Part shown: piece by piece, positions 41,456 through 54,258 of the stretch
Position numbering within the stretch: the first letter of the stretch is position 1
How the letters are laid out: every line of letters starts with the position of its first letter
NCBI GenBank assembly: GCA_947044405.1
Contig: CAMRHE010000115.1
Span: 4,836,001-4,900,000 of the forward strand
DNA length: 64,000 nucleotides
DNA from: Leptodactylus fallax
Lineage: Eukaryota; Chordata; Amphibia; Anura; Leptodactylidae
Direction of reading: 5' to 3'
Translations under genes and position numbers: made by a program
The notes under the pieces: model-generated
What the model saw: only the letters and a program-made list of their open reading frames with translations
Told to the model about the DNA's origin: nothing
Database searches by the model: none

Positions 41456-44400
41456 TGCTGGGAGTGTGGACGGATGGGCCACGTTGCTGCTAGATGTCCA
41501 GAGCAGCAACAAACTTATGAGAGACCGCCGTTAAACTGAAGTCCCCTGCTGCTGTAGGGCGTGTAGTAGGGGAGACTGAGAAGGAGACTATGTGGAGAGA
41601 ATGCCCTGATGATGACCTGATCACTGCAAGTCCTGTCATACAGGTGGAAATGGAGGGTATTCCGGTTACCAGGATGATTGACACGGGTTCCCAAGTAACA
41701 ACCCTGAGTAGAGATTGTTATGAACGGTACTTCCGGCAACATGTGAAATATGATCCCCATACATTCGTACGAGTGGTCGCAGCTAACCAGTTACCAGTTC
41801 CGGTCGTGGGAGTGGCCTGGATGAATGTCCGGGTATGTGGTCCAAGAACTAGGTAGGAAAGGCATTGTGGTGGTACAGGAGTCACATGAAGTAAAGGTCC
41901 CTGTCATTTTGGGGATGAATGTGTTAAAAGAATTAGATCAGATCCTCTTTGAAAAGAAAGGTCACGGTTATTGGAAAGAAACCACCACCAATCGGCCTAC
42001 TCAAACAGCTTTCTAGCGGCTGATCCGGACATGTGGCTTACAGAAAAGTTCGGATGCACAGTGTCCTCTGGCTCGAATTTCAGTCCCTTTGCATACAAAA
42101 GTTACACTGCCACCCAGTCGGGAGACAATAGTGTCCATGTCCGTAGGCACCTGTTGGAAACTAGAGGGCATAGCTGTGTTGGTAGAACCACTGCAGGCAG
42201 CCGAAAGGGGTGTTGATCCGCTAGTGGCCCGTTCCTTGGCAATAGTTCGCAATGGAAGAGTACCACTTCGATGTGTAAATACTCAGGACCAGAGTGTGGA
42301 CCTGACCCCAGGGAGGCTGCTGGTTAACATCTATGTGACTCCGGAGGAAGTAAGGAAAGTAACTCCAATGCAGCTGAAGCCGACTGAAAGGGATGAGTGG
42401 ACCGTAACTGTGTCCATGGGAGAAGATGAATGGAATGGCCGTGCAATTTGAGAACAGATGAAGATGGATGCAAGTTCATGTTCTCTGGAATGGGTGCAGA
42501 AGGTAGATGAGCTGTTGTGGGAGAACCGAGCCACCTTTGCACGGTATGCTGAAGATTTTGGATGTACCACAGGGATCTACCATGAGATTCCCACAGGAGA
42601 CACCCCTCCAATTAGAGAGCGCTATCGACAAATTCCTCCACAGTTGTATCAGGAAGTGAAAGAACTGTTAGCTAAGATGCTACAGGGTGGGATCATCCAA
42701 GAAAGCCAAAGTCCTTGGGCGGCTCCTGTGGTGTTAGTAAGAAAAAAAGATGGGTCCATCCGATTTTGCGTAGACTATCGAAAGTTAAACGCTTGCACCG
42801 TACGAGATTCCTACCCCTTGCCACGGATTGAGGAGTCCCTCTCAGCGCTAGGGAGAGCCCGGTACTTCTCCTCGCTAGATCTAGCTAGTGGGTATTGGCA
42901 GGTGCCGATGGCCACAAAAGACAAGGAGAAGATGGCATTCATCTTGCCCATGGGACTATACGAATTTAACCGGATGCCCTTCGGGTTGACAAATGCACCC
43001 GCAACGTTTCAGCGGTTGATGGAGAAATGTCTCGGTGACTTCAACTTTGAGTTCACTCTCATCTACTTGGATGACATTATAGTGTATTCTGCGACCTTTG
43101 AAGACTATCTCCACCAGTTGGGGCAAGTATTTCGAAGATTGCGGGAACATGGGCTCAAATTGAAATCCAGTAAATGTCGGTTGTTCCAATCTGAAATTGA
43201 TTACTTGGGTCACCGCGTATCAGGAGAAGGGGTGAGACCATCAAGAGACAAGATAGCGGCTGTTCAAGATTGGCCGATACCGACTACCCTGCGAGAAGTG
43301 AGGGCGTTCCTTGGAGTAGCCGGTTACTATCGACGGTTTATTAAGGATTTCGCCAAGGTACCAGCACCACTTAATGCTTTTCTACGAGGCACATCCGGTG
43401 GTCCAAAGAACCGGTCTGTGAAGTGGGGACCTGAACAGGAACAAGCCTTCCAGGCATTGAAGGATGCACTGACAACAGCCCCAATCTTGGCATATGCTGA
43501 TTACTACTTGCCGTTCCAGCTATATACAGATGCAAGCCTGTATGGTCTTGGAGCAGTGCTTTCCCAGCTTCAGGATGGCCAGGAGAGGGTCATAGCGTAC
43601 GGCAGCCGGTCTTTGAAAGATTCTGAAAGAAACCCCGAGAATTATAGTTCATTTAAGTTGGAGCTGTTGGCACTGGTATGGGCCATGATCGAGAAATTCT
43701 CCGAATATTTGACCGTTGCTGAAGTTTTAGTACTGACTGACAACAACCCACTAGCTCACCTGGAAAATGCCAAGCTCGGGGCGTTAGAGCAGAGGTGGAT
43801 AGCCCGAATGTCTAAGTTCAATTACCGCATTAAGTATCGGTCCAAGACAGAGAACCAGAATGCTGACGGACTTTCTAGGGTAACTGCCCAGACCCCCACA
43901 GAAGACGTGGATCATGAGTTGGAGCATGTGGAGGTGCCCGACTTCAGCAGATTTTCACAGGCCTTGGCCGCCGCTAATCAGTTTGAGATGGAGGGGACTG
44001 AAATGGCTCCTTTCTTTGGTCCCTCACGACAGGAATGGGCACAGATACAGCAGACCCATGAGGGGCTGGCGCAGCTGATCAAGTGTGTTGAGAAAGGCCA
44101 GAAGCCCTGTAGAGAGGAAAGAGAACGACTGACATGTGAGATATTATCTGTTCTGAGCCAGTGGGAAAAGTTGGAGATGAAAAATGGAGTGCTATGCCGA
44201 AAGGTCTATTTACCTTCTGAGATCGACATTCGATACCAAATTGTGGTGCCTAGTGAACTGGCTCGCTCGTTGGCGGTTGAGGCTCATAATAAGAATGGAC
44301 ATTTTGGTCATGAGAAGACCTTTCGTTGGTTACAGTGACTGATTTACTGCCCTGGTCTTCGTCAAATGGTCGAAGAAGTATGCCGCAGCTGTCGAACTTG

Positions 44401-45649
44401 TGAGATCCATAAGGCAATAGAACAGAGAGCTCCCCTGCAAACCATCGTGACCCAGGAACCTTTAGAAATCGTCATGATAGACTATCTAATGGTGGGCCCA
44501 TCCAATAGCGGACACCAGTATTGTCTCGTAATGGTGGATCACTTCACCAAATTTGCGGTGGTAACCGCCACCAAGGACCAGACAGCTGAGTCAGCAGCTC
44601 GTGCTCTGTGCCAAGATTTCATTAGAGTATATGGGTGCCCCCCAAAGCATCCACTCCGACCAGGGCGCCTGCTTTGAGGGACACGTAATGAAAGAAGTTC
44701 AACGTATCTACGGGATAAAGAAGTCGCACACGACTCCATACCACCCTCAGGGAAATGGGGCCTGTGAAAGATTCAACAGAACTCTGCTACAGATGCTGCG
44801 GACTCTGGAGGAAGACAAGAAGTTACAGTGGCCTCAGTTCTTGTCTGAAGTGGTGTGGGCCTATAACAATCAGGTCCATTCTACAACGGGGTACTCTCCT
44901 TATACACTTCTCTTTGGGTGGTCTGGGCGAAGTATAGGAGAATTACAGTTGAATGATGTGGATGGGTTCCCTCCGAGGGATCCAACCTCCTGGGTGCGGG
45001 CGCATCGGTAGAGACTTGAGACGATCCATCGATTGGTGCGGCAGCGCCTGCAAGAACATCCCCATCCCCAGTGCAAGAAGCACCATTGCAACCAGGCGAC
45101 CTGGTGCTAGTTCGTGTCAAGAAACCCCAAGGGAAATTGGAAAGCAGATGGGAGGCTTTGCCGTATCGTGTTTTTGGCCGCAAGTATGGGAATGGGCCAG
45201 TGTACCAGGTCCAGAAAGAAGGAACTGATTGTGTTCGAGTACTTCACCGAAATATGTTGCGCCTATGTCATTCTGAAGGGACAAATCATGATGGGCCTGC
45301 CAATGTGAATGAGCTCCCACAGTCAGAGAATGGAGGTGCGGAATGGGCCTCCGACGAGGAGGATGATTGTTGGCCGATCCCTTCTCCTGGGTATGTTCCA
45401 CCTGTGACTACTGTATCTCTGGCCTATGCCCCCTCTGGTGCGGAGTCCGCTGGTCCTTCTCAGCCCATAGCTGCAGCACCCCATAATATACCACCGGTCC
45501 TCAGACGGACCACTAGGCCAAATGCTGGTATTCCCCCTATTCGGTATGCGCAGGATGAGTTCGTTTGGCTTGCCATACATCAGTATACTACCACCCTGTG
45601 CATAAAAGTACAACCCTCTGGATATACAGTCATAGGCAGGGACTGCTAA
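41456..45649 (+). pseudogene. Pol region of gypsy element 2, multiply broken
   Basis: CCHC knuckle at 41456-41497. Protease motif IDTGSQVTTL (catalytic Asp at 41680-41682) in another frame, its distal PVILGMN back in the main frame. RT/RNase H 42458-44338 open for 626 codons, with LDLASGYWQVPM, YLDDIIVY and LYTDASLYGLGAVL. Integrase zinc-binding part (GHFGHEKT, CRSCRTCE), then catalytic HSDQGACFE and GACERFNR after a frame change at a C-run (44638-44643). A C-terminal basic segment (LHRNMLRLC) and a tail end at 45649. In-frame stops at 42014, 42449, 44336 and 45009. In the integrase finger a Cys replaces the usual Trp of the WPxMR motif. The family performs protein processing, cDNA synthesis and integration. 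This copy could not do so unaided. Confidence 0.88.
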
Positions 45650-45671
45650 TCTTAAAGTGGGGGGGGGGATA
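45650..45671 (+). other. Polypurine tract of gypsy element 2
   Basis: AAAGTGGGGGGGGGGAT immediately upstream of the 3' LTR start (TGTAAGAG at 45672). Confidence 0.7.
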
Positions 45672-46581
45672 TGTAAGAGACAGCCAATGTTGTCCCAAGC
45701 TTCATTTGTCTGTATAAACTGTTAATATTGAATGTGTTTCTGTGATTCTGTTCCTTTAAGACAGCAGCCACTGTAATTGTGACATGATGCTGGAGTGACA
45801 CACCCCCTTTGATTTCAGCCTGCCTGTTCTGCAGACAGAGTGTGAGCAGAGAAGCAGGAAGTGACGAGACAGAGAGCAGCAGCCATCTTGGCAAGAGAGA
45901 AGACAGGTGTCTGTGCTGTATTGAACTGGTGTGGAGATTTTTCTGTACAGCTAAGCTGTATCTTGGTCCAGAGACAAACAGAGTGTAAAGAGACAACAGG
46001 ATTAGTGAGTCCATGTGAAAGGAACTGTGCTCAGTGCCTGATCAGTGAGACTGACATTGTGACTGTGTATATGGATACCACAGATAGAGACTTGCAGTGC
46101 TGTTGACGTACTGGACAGTAACTGCTAAATCTCGGCTCACATCCCAGCTCAGTGTATGGATTCGGCAGGACTGTCAGTGTGCTGAGTGGAATCTGCTGTT
46201 GGATTACATTGCATTCATTTGGTTTCCCTGTCTGTTAAAGAGGACTTCATTTCTCCTGAGATCTTGATAACCGTGAGGAGAAGACGCTTCACTACAAAAG
46301 AAAGGAACGACTTTGGGCCCCACCGCGCACTTCTACGGACTGTAAGCGGTCCACCTGGACCACTGGGGAAAAGGGGGTGCACCCAAATGTGAAGTGAGGG
46401 TCAGTTAGGGATAGTTTTGAGTATATTGTTCATTCAGTGTCCATACTGCAGAAGTGGACAGAGTAAAAGTAGAAACTATTGCAGAATTTGCCTTGAAATT
46501 GTTCATGCTATATTGCATATTATGCTTGTCTTTATCCCTGTCATTTTCCCTTTAACTAGCCTTTATTAATTTATAGTAAAT
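45672..46581 (+). repeat. 3' LTR of gypsy element 2 (end missing)
   Basis: Begins TGTAAGAGACAGCC. Aligns with the 5' LTR up to about 46581, where a homopolymer block replaces the last ~85 bp. Confidence 0.88.
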
Positions 46582-46772
46582 ATTTTTTTTTTTTTTTGTT
46601 CCGGGGGGGGGGTTTTTTTTGGGGGGGGGGGGCAAAACACCCGGGGTGGTTGTTTTTTTTTTTTTATATTTTTTTTTTTTTTTTAAAAAAAATTAAATTT
46701 TTTTAAAAGTTGTGTGGGAAAGGGAAAGGGGGAGGTGTTTACCTTTTTTTTTTTTTTTTTTTTTTGTTTTTG

Positions 46773-46803
<31 letters not shown>

Positions 46804-46810
46804 GTTTTTT

Positions 46811-46890
<80 letters not shown>

Positions 46891-46903
46891 TTTAAATAAA
46901 AAA
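46582..46903. other. Homopolymer block, probable assembly artefact
   Basis: Mostly T, including a run of over 70 bases, plus G runs. Lies exactly at the 3' edge of gypsy element 2. Poly-Phe/Lys frames here are not genes. Confidence 0.75.
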
Positions 46904-48661
46904 AAGTAAAAATACTCAAAAATATGGTATACTAAATTTTTGTGTCTATTTAAAAAAAAAGACAGAAATGAATCAGGTGTTTTTTTGCCATTGATGTTTA
47001 CGTAAACGGGTGGCCATCCATTTGCATCCATTTTTTGCTAAATGGATGTAAACAATGTGATCTGAATGGAGCCTTACATGTGGAAAAAACCTTGTAGTCA
47101 CTCTTTACCACTCACCAAACTCAATCAGTCCCTTCTCACTGAAGCCATTTTTCTCCTTTGCATTTTTTAATCCCTGTCTTCTTCATGCCAGGGCTTATGT
47201 TTTGAAGCAGAAATTGTACTTCATAATGGCGCCATTCAATATTTTTAACTTTTTAAAATATTTTATTGTATGGAGTTGTGTATGGATATCTTTTTTACCG
47301 GGCAAGTTGTAGTTTTTAGTTATACCATCTTGGGGAATGTCTGATGTTTTGATCACTTTTTATTAATGGAGTGGAAGCAAAACAGCAAAAAAATAGCAAT
47401 TCAGCCACTTTTATTTTTTTTTCCCGCTATGAAGTTCACTGTAGGGGATAAATATGTTTCTATTTTTATAATTTGGGCATTTTCAGATGTGGGGACACCT
47501 ATTGTGTTTGCTTATTTTTGATTATTTAGTTTTATATGTGATCTAGGGAATGGAGGTAATTGGAATTGCTATTTTTTTGAATTCTTAAAAGTATTTTGTA
47601 ATTCTATTTTTAGATCCCCTAAGGGGTTTGAACTGTGGGGGGTCTCATACCCCATTCAATATGCTTAAGTACTAATGTTTTGCAATATATTGTAAAATTA
47701 ATTCACTCTTATTACACACTTCTGCAATAGATGTCTTCTAATCATAGACCTGGGAGTATTCAGTTGGTTCCTCTTGGCTGTCACACTTTGGGGTACAACA
47801 ATCTCAACTGATTGACTGAGGCATCTAAAGAATTGAATGCATGCAATTATGGACAATGCACAGAGCGTTTTGGTGCCCATTCAGCTTCAGAGTGGGCATC
47901 ATGTTTAAAGTCCTGACATCCACCATACTATTACGACAAATGTCAGGAAGGGGCTAAATGTGAGTTAATAAGAGATGGTTAAATATAAGTCTATCTCTCT
48001 TATAAAAATGAGCAGGTTCATATTTCATGTAGTCTTGAAATCTACAGCATATACATTGCTTCTCATATTCACTCTTCACTAATGGCACACTTGTGCAATT
48101 CAGTCGAATTATGATGCCTAGCCTGATTATGGCATCTGACTTTAACAAATGATGACATCTCAGAATGAATAAAACAGAAATCATTATAACACATCGTCTC
48201 TCTGGTTTCAGAATGCTCTCCACTTAGAATACATAATCTCCCGATTACCTAATTCGTTGGTTAACACAGAAGTCTTTGATATAATAGGCTTTAAAGTGAT
48301 CCAGGTTTTTTGTCTTCTACAAGTTTACAGATATGTCCAGGCTGAACTGATCTCCGGTTTAGTTAAGGATAACTATTTGTCTTGAAACCAATTGAACACA
48401 ATATCACAACATAATGACTTTCACAACTATCACAAAATTCACCTTCAGAACCATAGGAAAAAACAAACAAAGAAAACCATGGAGATGATGGTACCACATG
48501 GATTTCACCACATGCCCCATTTTGATCTTTCAAAATCTTCATGATCACAATCTGCATTATCTGTGTCCTTCCTATTCATTATCATAAGTATCTCCTTTTA
48601 CCCCATCCATATTCCCTTGTCTCGGAATTCCTTTCTTTGAAATTTTCCAAAAATACATTAT
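46904..48661. other. Intergenic sequence with a diverged repeat
   Basis: Roughly 47120-47660 (CTTATGTTTTGAAGCAG, ACTTCATAATGGCGCCATTC, GGGGATAAATATG) resembles a common long amphibian non-coding repeat. I see no gene in the rest. Confidence 0.4.
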
Positions 48662-49902
48662 TTAACCCTGCTGTTCTGTTCGGTTCTACTATACACATAT
48701 AATGTTCCAGTCATTTTTGATCGGGCCTATTAAAGTCTGGATTTTTAACTAATGTAAGTATTTTATTTGAATTTTTTGCATTATTATACTGTATGTGAAC
48801 ATGGTTGTTCATAAAAAAATGAAAAATGAAATCAAAAACTTAATTTTTATTTTTTTTGTGTCAAAAAATGTTACATGGCCTTATTGCATTATTCATATAT
48901 ATTTTACATTTGCACAAAAAAAAAAATCTTTATAAAACTGTAAACTATAACTAATAACATCAAACTGTATGTAAATATATTTAAAAAAAAAAACAAAAAA
49001 AAACAAACAAAAAAATAAAAAGTCTAGTTTTTTCTATATAAAATGTGAAATAAGGTTCAAGGTGCTAAATTTACTGTTTTCATTCGTCACAAGTATAATT
49101 TACATGTCTTTTGCATAAGTACTTTGCACATTTGCAACATATCACATTTGATTTGTGATTACTTGATGTTGGACAGAAGGCGCATCGTTTCCGTTTTAGG
49201 CTGGTTGTACTGCTGGTGGAGGCCGTACGTATCGTCGCAGTGCTAGCGAAAGCCCTTGGTTCACTTTCTTCAGCATGCTGTTGGATCCTGTGGACAATGG
49301 CTGCAGCTCCATCATCTCTGGGTGTTACTTTTCTTTGTTCAATATATGGGCTAAACAGTGATTTTCCCAACTCCTCTAAAAAAAATTCTTCTTTTATATA
49401 GTTTATTTTTGTTCCAATTTGGGTCTATTTCACGCCATAACACAAATGCATTGTACGCCGACACATCAAGAATGTTGTAAAAAACAACCATTGGCCACCG
49501 ATTAGTTTTGCGTTTACAGGTGTCCATCTACAGTATCATAATTTGAAAATGTATGTATGTGTAACTCTGCATGGACCAAAAGGACCTAGATAAATTGATA
49601 AATAGTAGTAGATGAACTATATAGACCAAAATGAGATTATAACTCCTTTATTTAAAAAAAAAAATGGCTGGAGATTAGTATAAAAGTCTATCGGTCATTT
49701 TTGACCGAACAGTACAAGTGTAAAAAAAGACATGGAACAAAAAGTAAACAAAAAATAAATAAATAAAAACTGCTATTAGTAAGAACCCCTCAAATGAGGA
49801 AAAGTCAATGAACCACAAGTTTCAGAACCGCATAATGAATATTTTAAAAAATATCAAATTTCAAATTCGGTCATTTTTGACCGAACAGAACAGCACGGTT
49901 AA
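48662..49902. mobile_element. Internally deleted piggyBac element
   Basis: TTAA at both sides (48662-48665, 49899-49902). Ends CCCTGCTGTTCTGTTCGGT and ACCGAACAGAACAGCACGG are complementary apart from one base. Sub-terminal CGGTCATTTTTGACCG palindromes occur near 49693 and 49868. Inside is only the 3' end of a piggyBac transposase gene on the minus strand. At 1233 bp it is a non-autonomous deletion derivative. Confidence 0.9.
49078..49530 (-). pseudogene. piggyBac transposase C-terminal fragment
   Basis: The minus strand reads NRWPMVVFYNILDVSAYNAF (about 49495-49440) and NAFVLWREIDPNWN, the conserved end of the piggyBac catalytic core. A linker and the Cys-rich DNA-binding tail follow (KRCAFCP, VICCKCAKYLCKRHVNYTC, about 49180-49085), with a CxxC..CxxC..H pattern. 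It ends at 49078-49080. Only about 150 of the usual 550-600 residues remain. The catalytic Asp residues lie upstream and are deleted. The tail frame is intact, which may suit retention of end sequences more than protein function. Confidence 0.85.
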
Positions 49903-51741
49903 ATGTTGTTTCAGGTGATTTCTAGAATCAGCTCCATTTTGCTTCTCTAACCACCTACGAAAAAGGGTGTATGATGAGGTCATGCTGTGGGTGGGACCAT
50001 AGGAAGGGCTAAATTCATCATGGTCACTTATAGCAGTTTTTTATGTGACTGATGCTATGAGCTAATATAGAATTCATTTAGGCACTGTCCCATGGGGGAT
50101 GTCCTTAATTTATGACATAAATAATGCTAATCCTCTGCCAGAGGATTGCCAGTCTTGATAAAGAGAAACATTCCTGCACAAAAGAAATAACTCTATATCT
50201 GACCATTTAATGCATATAGAATTGTATGGATTTTTTTCCTTCTGTAAGCGCTATCTCTAATCATTAGTTTTCTCTGAGCTCAAATTCAGCGTGGAAACGG
50301 ATTATATGTTATAATGTGGCCCATAGACTACACATAGAGAATATGAGATTATGGCCCCTTTTCTCTCTGTAGCATACCATTAGAAGCAGCAGCATGGAAC
50401 ATATTATACAGCAGTACTGACCAGTGTAATGATGAATCCAGCATTAAGATGACATAAAACACTCACTAGAACCAGAAACCTGTATATTTGTGTTTCTCTC
50501 TTTCTTTCTCTTCATCTACAACTGTCACCCCTACTTCCTTTCCTCTCTATAGACTTGAATGTAGCCTGTTCAATGAGCAAAGCTGATAATCTATCTTTAT
50601 TTCTGACTCTCTTAAGACAGATCTTACCAATGAACTGAAAGCGAGTAATCAGTGCAGTAGTCAGGGCAATGGAGAAGGCTATTAAGAAAAGAAAGGAACA
50701 TTTTTCTGTAACATAAGGTCAGATCTATTATAAAATGTTCTCATTTACACTTGTATTTTATGAAAAAAGATTAAAACAACTTTTTTTTTAAATATTAGCA
50801 TAGAATAAGACTCCATTGTGACAGTTTTTCATAATGAAAGTACAGTAGCAGTGGCATTGATCTGTCATTATTTCTATAGTAGGACTTTATTGCTATGAAG
50901 ATGTAGTGTTTAACCTCAGTCTTTTGAGAACTTCTATTACAACACAGAAAAACAAAATCACAAGAGGTAATACTGTATAAGAATCAATCTAGTGATGTCT
51001 GCGAAATGACAGAATAAGGCCATGGTGGGTGTGATAATGACAATGCTTAACAGAACAGCTCATAAACATATGGAAAGCTCATAAACATATGCAAAGTGAT
51101 CATATAATCATGTATGTAGAAGAATTATGTTTCTTTCCTTTGTTTTCTTATACCATGTACAGTAATTATGAAGAATTCATATTTTGACCTTTAAGGAAGC
51201 ATTCACATGTGGCAGATTTGTTGAAGAAATTTCTGCACATGAAAATCAATTCCATTCATCAGACTGGGGTTGTTTTTTCACTAATAATACTCTTTACAGT
51301 TGCAGTTGCCATATGTGAATTCCATTTTTATATAGTATTACTAGTATCTTCAGTAAAGAATTTAAAACAGATAGTGAGACATGTAGCCAGAGGAGTTGGC
51401 TAGCTGGTTGATGAGGTTGTTTCTCCTACGCTTCCCATGTCATAGAGTTGCATTGGCCACCAGAGATATAACACAATAATCTTTGACAACTGGAGATGTA
51501 ACATAAAAATCTTTGATCCTTAAAGAAGACCTTTCATGTCCTCTGACATTTGTGTACTGTCTGCTTTGCGGGGATGCACCCACTGCCAGAGATATCAGTA
51601 CCGTTCGTTTGAGCACCAATATCCCTCCACTGTTAGAAGGGCAGGCCTTACAGCTCAGTGTCATCCTCTCCCCCAGTACTCTTCCTTAGCCTTGTATGAC
51701 TATGGAAGAGTACTCATCCTCATATCTCTGGCATGAGAACT
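49903..51741. other. AT-rich sequence without assigned feature
   Basis: No supported exon, TIR pair or tandem array. Composition is that of intron or intergenic DNA. Confidence 0.4.
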
Positions 51742-52207
51742 AGAGATGAGCGAAGTATTCAAAAATTCGATTCGGCAGCTTTGCCGAATTTCGCAATACG
51801 ATTCTATTCGATCCGAATTAAATCACGGCAAATCGTGTAACAAAAACAGTTATTTATTGGCTGCAGAGAGCTTGGGTGGGCAGCAAAATGGCGGAACCCT
51901 GCTCCATAACCGATTGGGGGTTTTAACACCTTGGATGCAGCGGTCAAACATGCCGTGGGCGCTCACGAAGGGGTTAAAGGGCTGTGACATCACAGGGCTG
52001 GCTGCTGATTGGCTGCACGCATGGCATTGTGGGTGATCCCACGTTCCCAGAGTTCCTTGCCCCATGTCCTATCATGTTTAGCAACAATTTTGAACTAAAT
52101 GCGATTCAGTACCACGAAGAGTGAGGAAATTCGAACTCGATGCGAATCGAAAATTTCCTAAAATTCGGATCGAATTCTACTTTGTCAGCTTCAATTCACT
52201 CATCTCT
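51742..52207. mobile_element. MITE with AGAGATGAGCGAA ends
   Basis: The left end AGAGATGAGCGAAGTATTC and right end GCTTCAATTCACTCATCTCT are inverted copies with one or two mismatches. Interior has complementary ATTCGATTCGG / CGGATCGAATTC words. No coding frame. This end sequence is common in frog genomes; superfamily not certain. Confidence 0.7.
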
Positions 52208-53939
52208 GATCAGGACACATAGTGGCAAAGCTAATTCAGCTTTCTAAGAAATTATTTTTGGAAAGCAGAAATCAATAATATGAAAAAGCTGAGCCTGAAT
52301 GCTAATTCTACCATTCTACTGTATCCTCAAAGGGTTAAAATTAAAAACAAAAAAATTTACTAAGATGTTCAAATTTATTTGATGAAATAAAGGAAACAAC
52401 TTTAATTTCTTGTGAGAGTTTAATCCAGCCATACTGTATTTATTATTATTCCAATTTTTCAGCCAAAGCAGTTTGGCAAATCTTGCAGGGATATCAAGGT
52501 TTTCAAAGACCAGGTGTACGAATTTCAAGAACTGTACTGTAAAGAAAAAAATCATTTATCGCAAGTATATGAAAAATATTAGAAACACTAAACTTTGAAA
52601 TGAATGATGCACATAAGTAGTAGAAAAAAAAAATATTCCCTTACAGCATTTCAGCCTGCAGAATTTGCCCCTGAAGCAAACAGTGTGCAAGAAATCTTGC
52701 AGAGTATGGAGGTTTCATGCACATGACACTTCTTGCCATTTATTATCTACAATTCCAGGTCTGTAATTGCAGATAATATACAAATCCATTATTATGGTCA
52801 TAGTTTTTGGCACAAACACAGGCAGGAATAGGACCTGTGCCATATTTTCGGTTCAGTCCATCTAATCTAATGATATGGTTAGTGAAAAACACGAACGGCA
52901 CACACATATCCTTTGTTCAGTTTCCATGGACAGGCACATGGCCCTTTTATCTTCAGCTGGTAAACGCCTAAAGGCAGACAAGCTCAATAAGGGGCAAGGT
53001 TTGCTGTGAATAGTCACCTATAGAAAACAATTGGGGGAGAGCTTCTGCTGCAGCAAGGTGCCTTACAGCCAGAGATAATTCTGATTTGAGATTTGTGGAT
53101 AGAAGTAGAAAATGACTGACCTCCTTGAATGGTAAGAGAATGTCTCAGACATTTTATGTCTCTATCAGCAAAGGTATGGCTAACATTTGTTTTAAAACTG
53201 TCCATCGCAGAAAATGCATAAAATTTTTCCCTCCAGAAAGTGCTGGATCTTTAACCAGTCCATAGCAAATAATTGCAAATCACTGAAACGGGTCCCTTTT
53301 TTTGTGAGTGTAATTTCTTTCTGTAAGTCATCAGTGGAGTAATATGCCTCAAGAAAGAATCCAAGAAAAATAATTAAGACACTCACTTACAAAAAGTTGA
53401 ATGTGATAAAAATAGCGCAGTGCCCTCTTACTCCCGGCAATAATAAAGCTTGGTAATGAGGCGAAACTAAGCATGATTTAAGAAAATAAATGATATGTTA
53501 ATGCATTGAAAGACATGGTGCAGGACTTTGTGTGACATTTCTGGTTCATTATAGTTAGTCCCTTTATTTATGATATTTTTATCTCTCCCCATAAAATAAC
53601 TACTCATCTTGTTTATGAAGACACCTCCTCTGTATCGGTTGGATATTGTCGTAGATGTTGTGAAATCATAAAGTTACACCTGAAAAATACCAGAATATTA
53701 GATTACACGCTTTTAGTGATGTTACTGGATATAGGTCCCTTACAACCTGCAAGTTGTATATAGTCACAATGCGGCACCTATAGAATTCTGTGGATCTATA
53801 AATGATCTCTGTATGTTTCTGATTTTATGCACATCTGGAATATTTCATGGGACACCATATTAAGCGATTCCCCACTTGAAGCATAGTTTCTCAGAGTCGT
53901 GTTCTAGTTTATTACATAGGTAGACCACAAAGGGATTTT
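52208..53939. other. AT-rich sequence without assigned feature
   Basis: No supported exon or repeat. Possibly intronic if the candidate exon at 55610 is real. Confidence 0.35.
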
Positions 53940-54258
53940 AGGCGGGATGTACATGACCGTGTGCTAGCCGCCAGCCATGCCGTTCAATCATCCGTGATCC
54001 ATGTGCCGCCCGTGCACTGGCCATGCTTCCATGACCCCATTCATTCAATGAATTGGAGCTGTGGAAACAAGTCCTCAAAACCAGACAGGAATAAGACCTG
54101 TCCTGAGTTTCTCAGCTTGGACTGTCAACCTGCACACGGTACCATGTAATTCACAGTCATGTGCATGGGCCCACAGAAATGAATGGGTCAGTGCGCTATC
54201 TGGGGAAAACCTGGATAGCACACTGACCTAGCACACGATTGTGTGCAAGGGGCTTTAG
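53940..54258. repeat. Candidate MITE (GTGTGCTAGC ends)
   Basis: ACATGACCGTGTGCTAGC near the left edge and CTAGCACACGATTGTGTGC near the right edge are imperfect complements. Internal TCATGTGCATGGGCCC and CCGTGATCCATG words support partial fold-back. Confidence 0.45.

Larger units (their letters stand above)
39549..46581 (+). mobile_element. Ty3/gypsy LTR retrotransposon 2, degraded
   Basis: The two LTRs differ at about 11 of 850 comparable positions. Between them lie Gag, a CCHC knuckle, protease, RT, RNase H and integrase regions in gypsy order, with five in-frame stops and at least two frameshifts. Both outer LTR ends are lost in homopolymer blocks, so no target duplication can be read. No env. 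Confidence 0.9.

Noticed and set aside
46683..46919. Poly-Phe and poly-Lys frames on both strands
   Set aside because: Product of a long T run, probably artefact.
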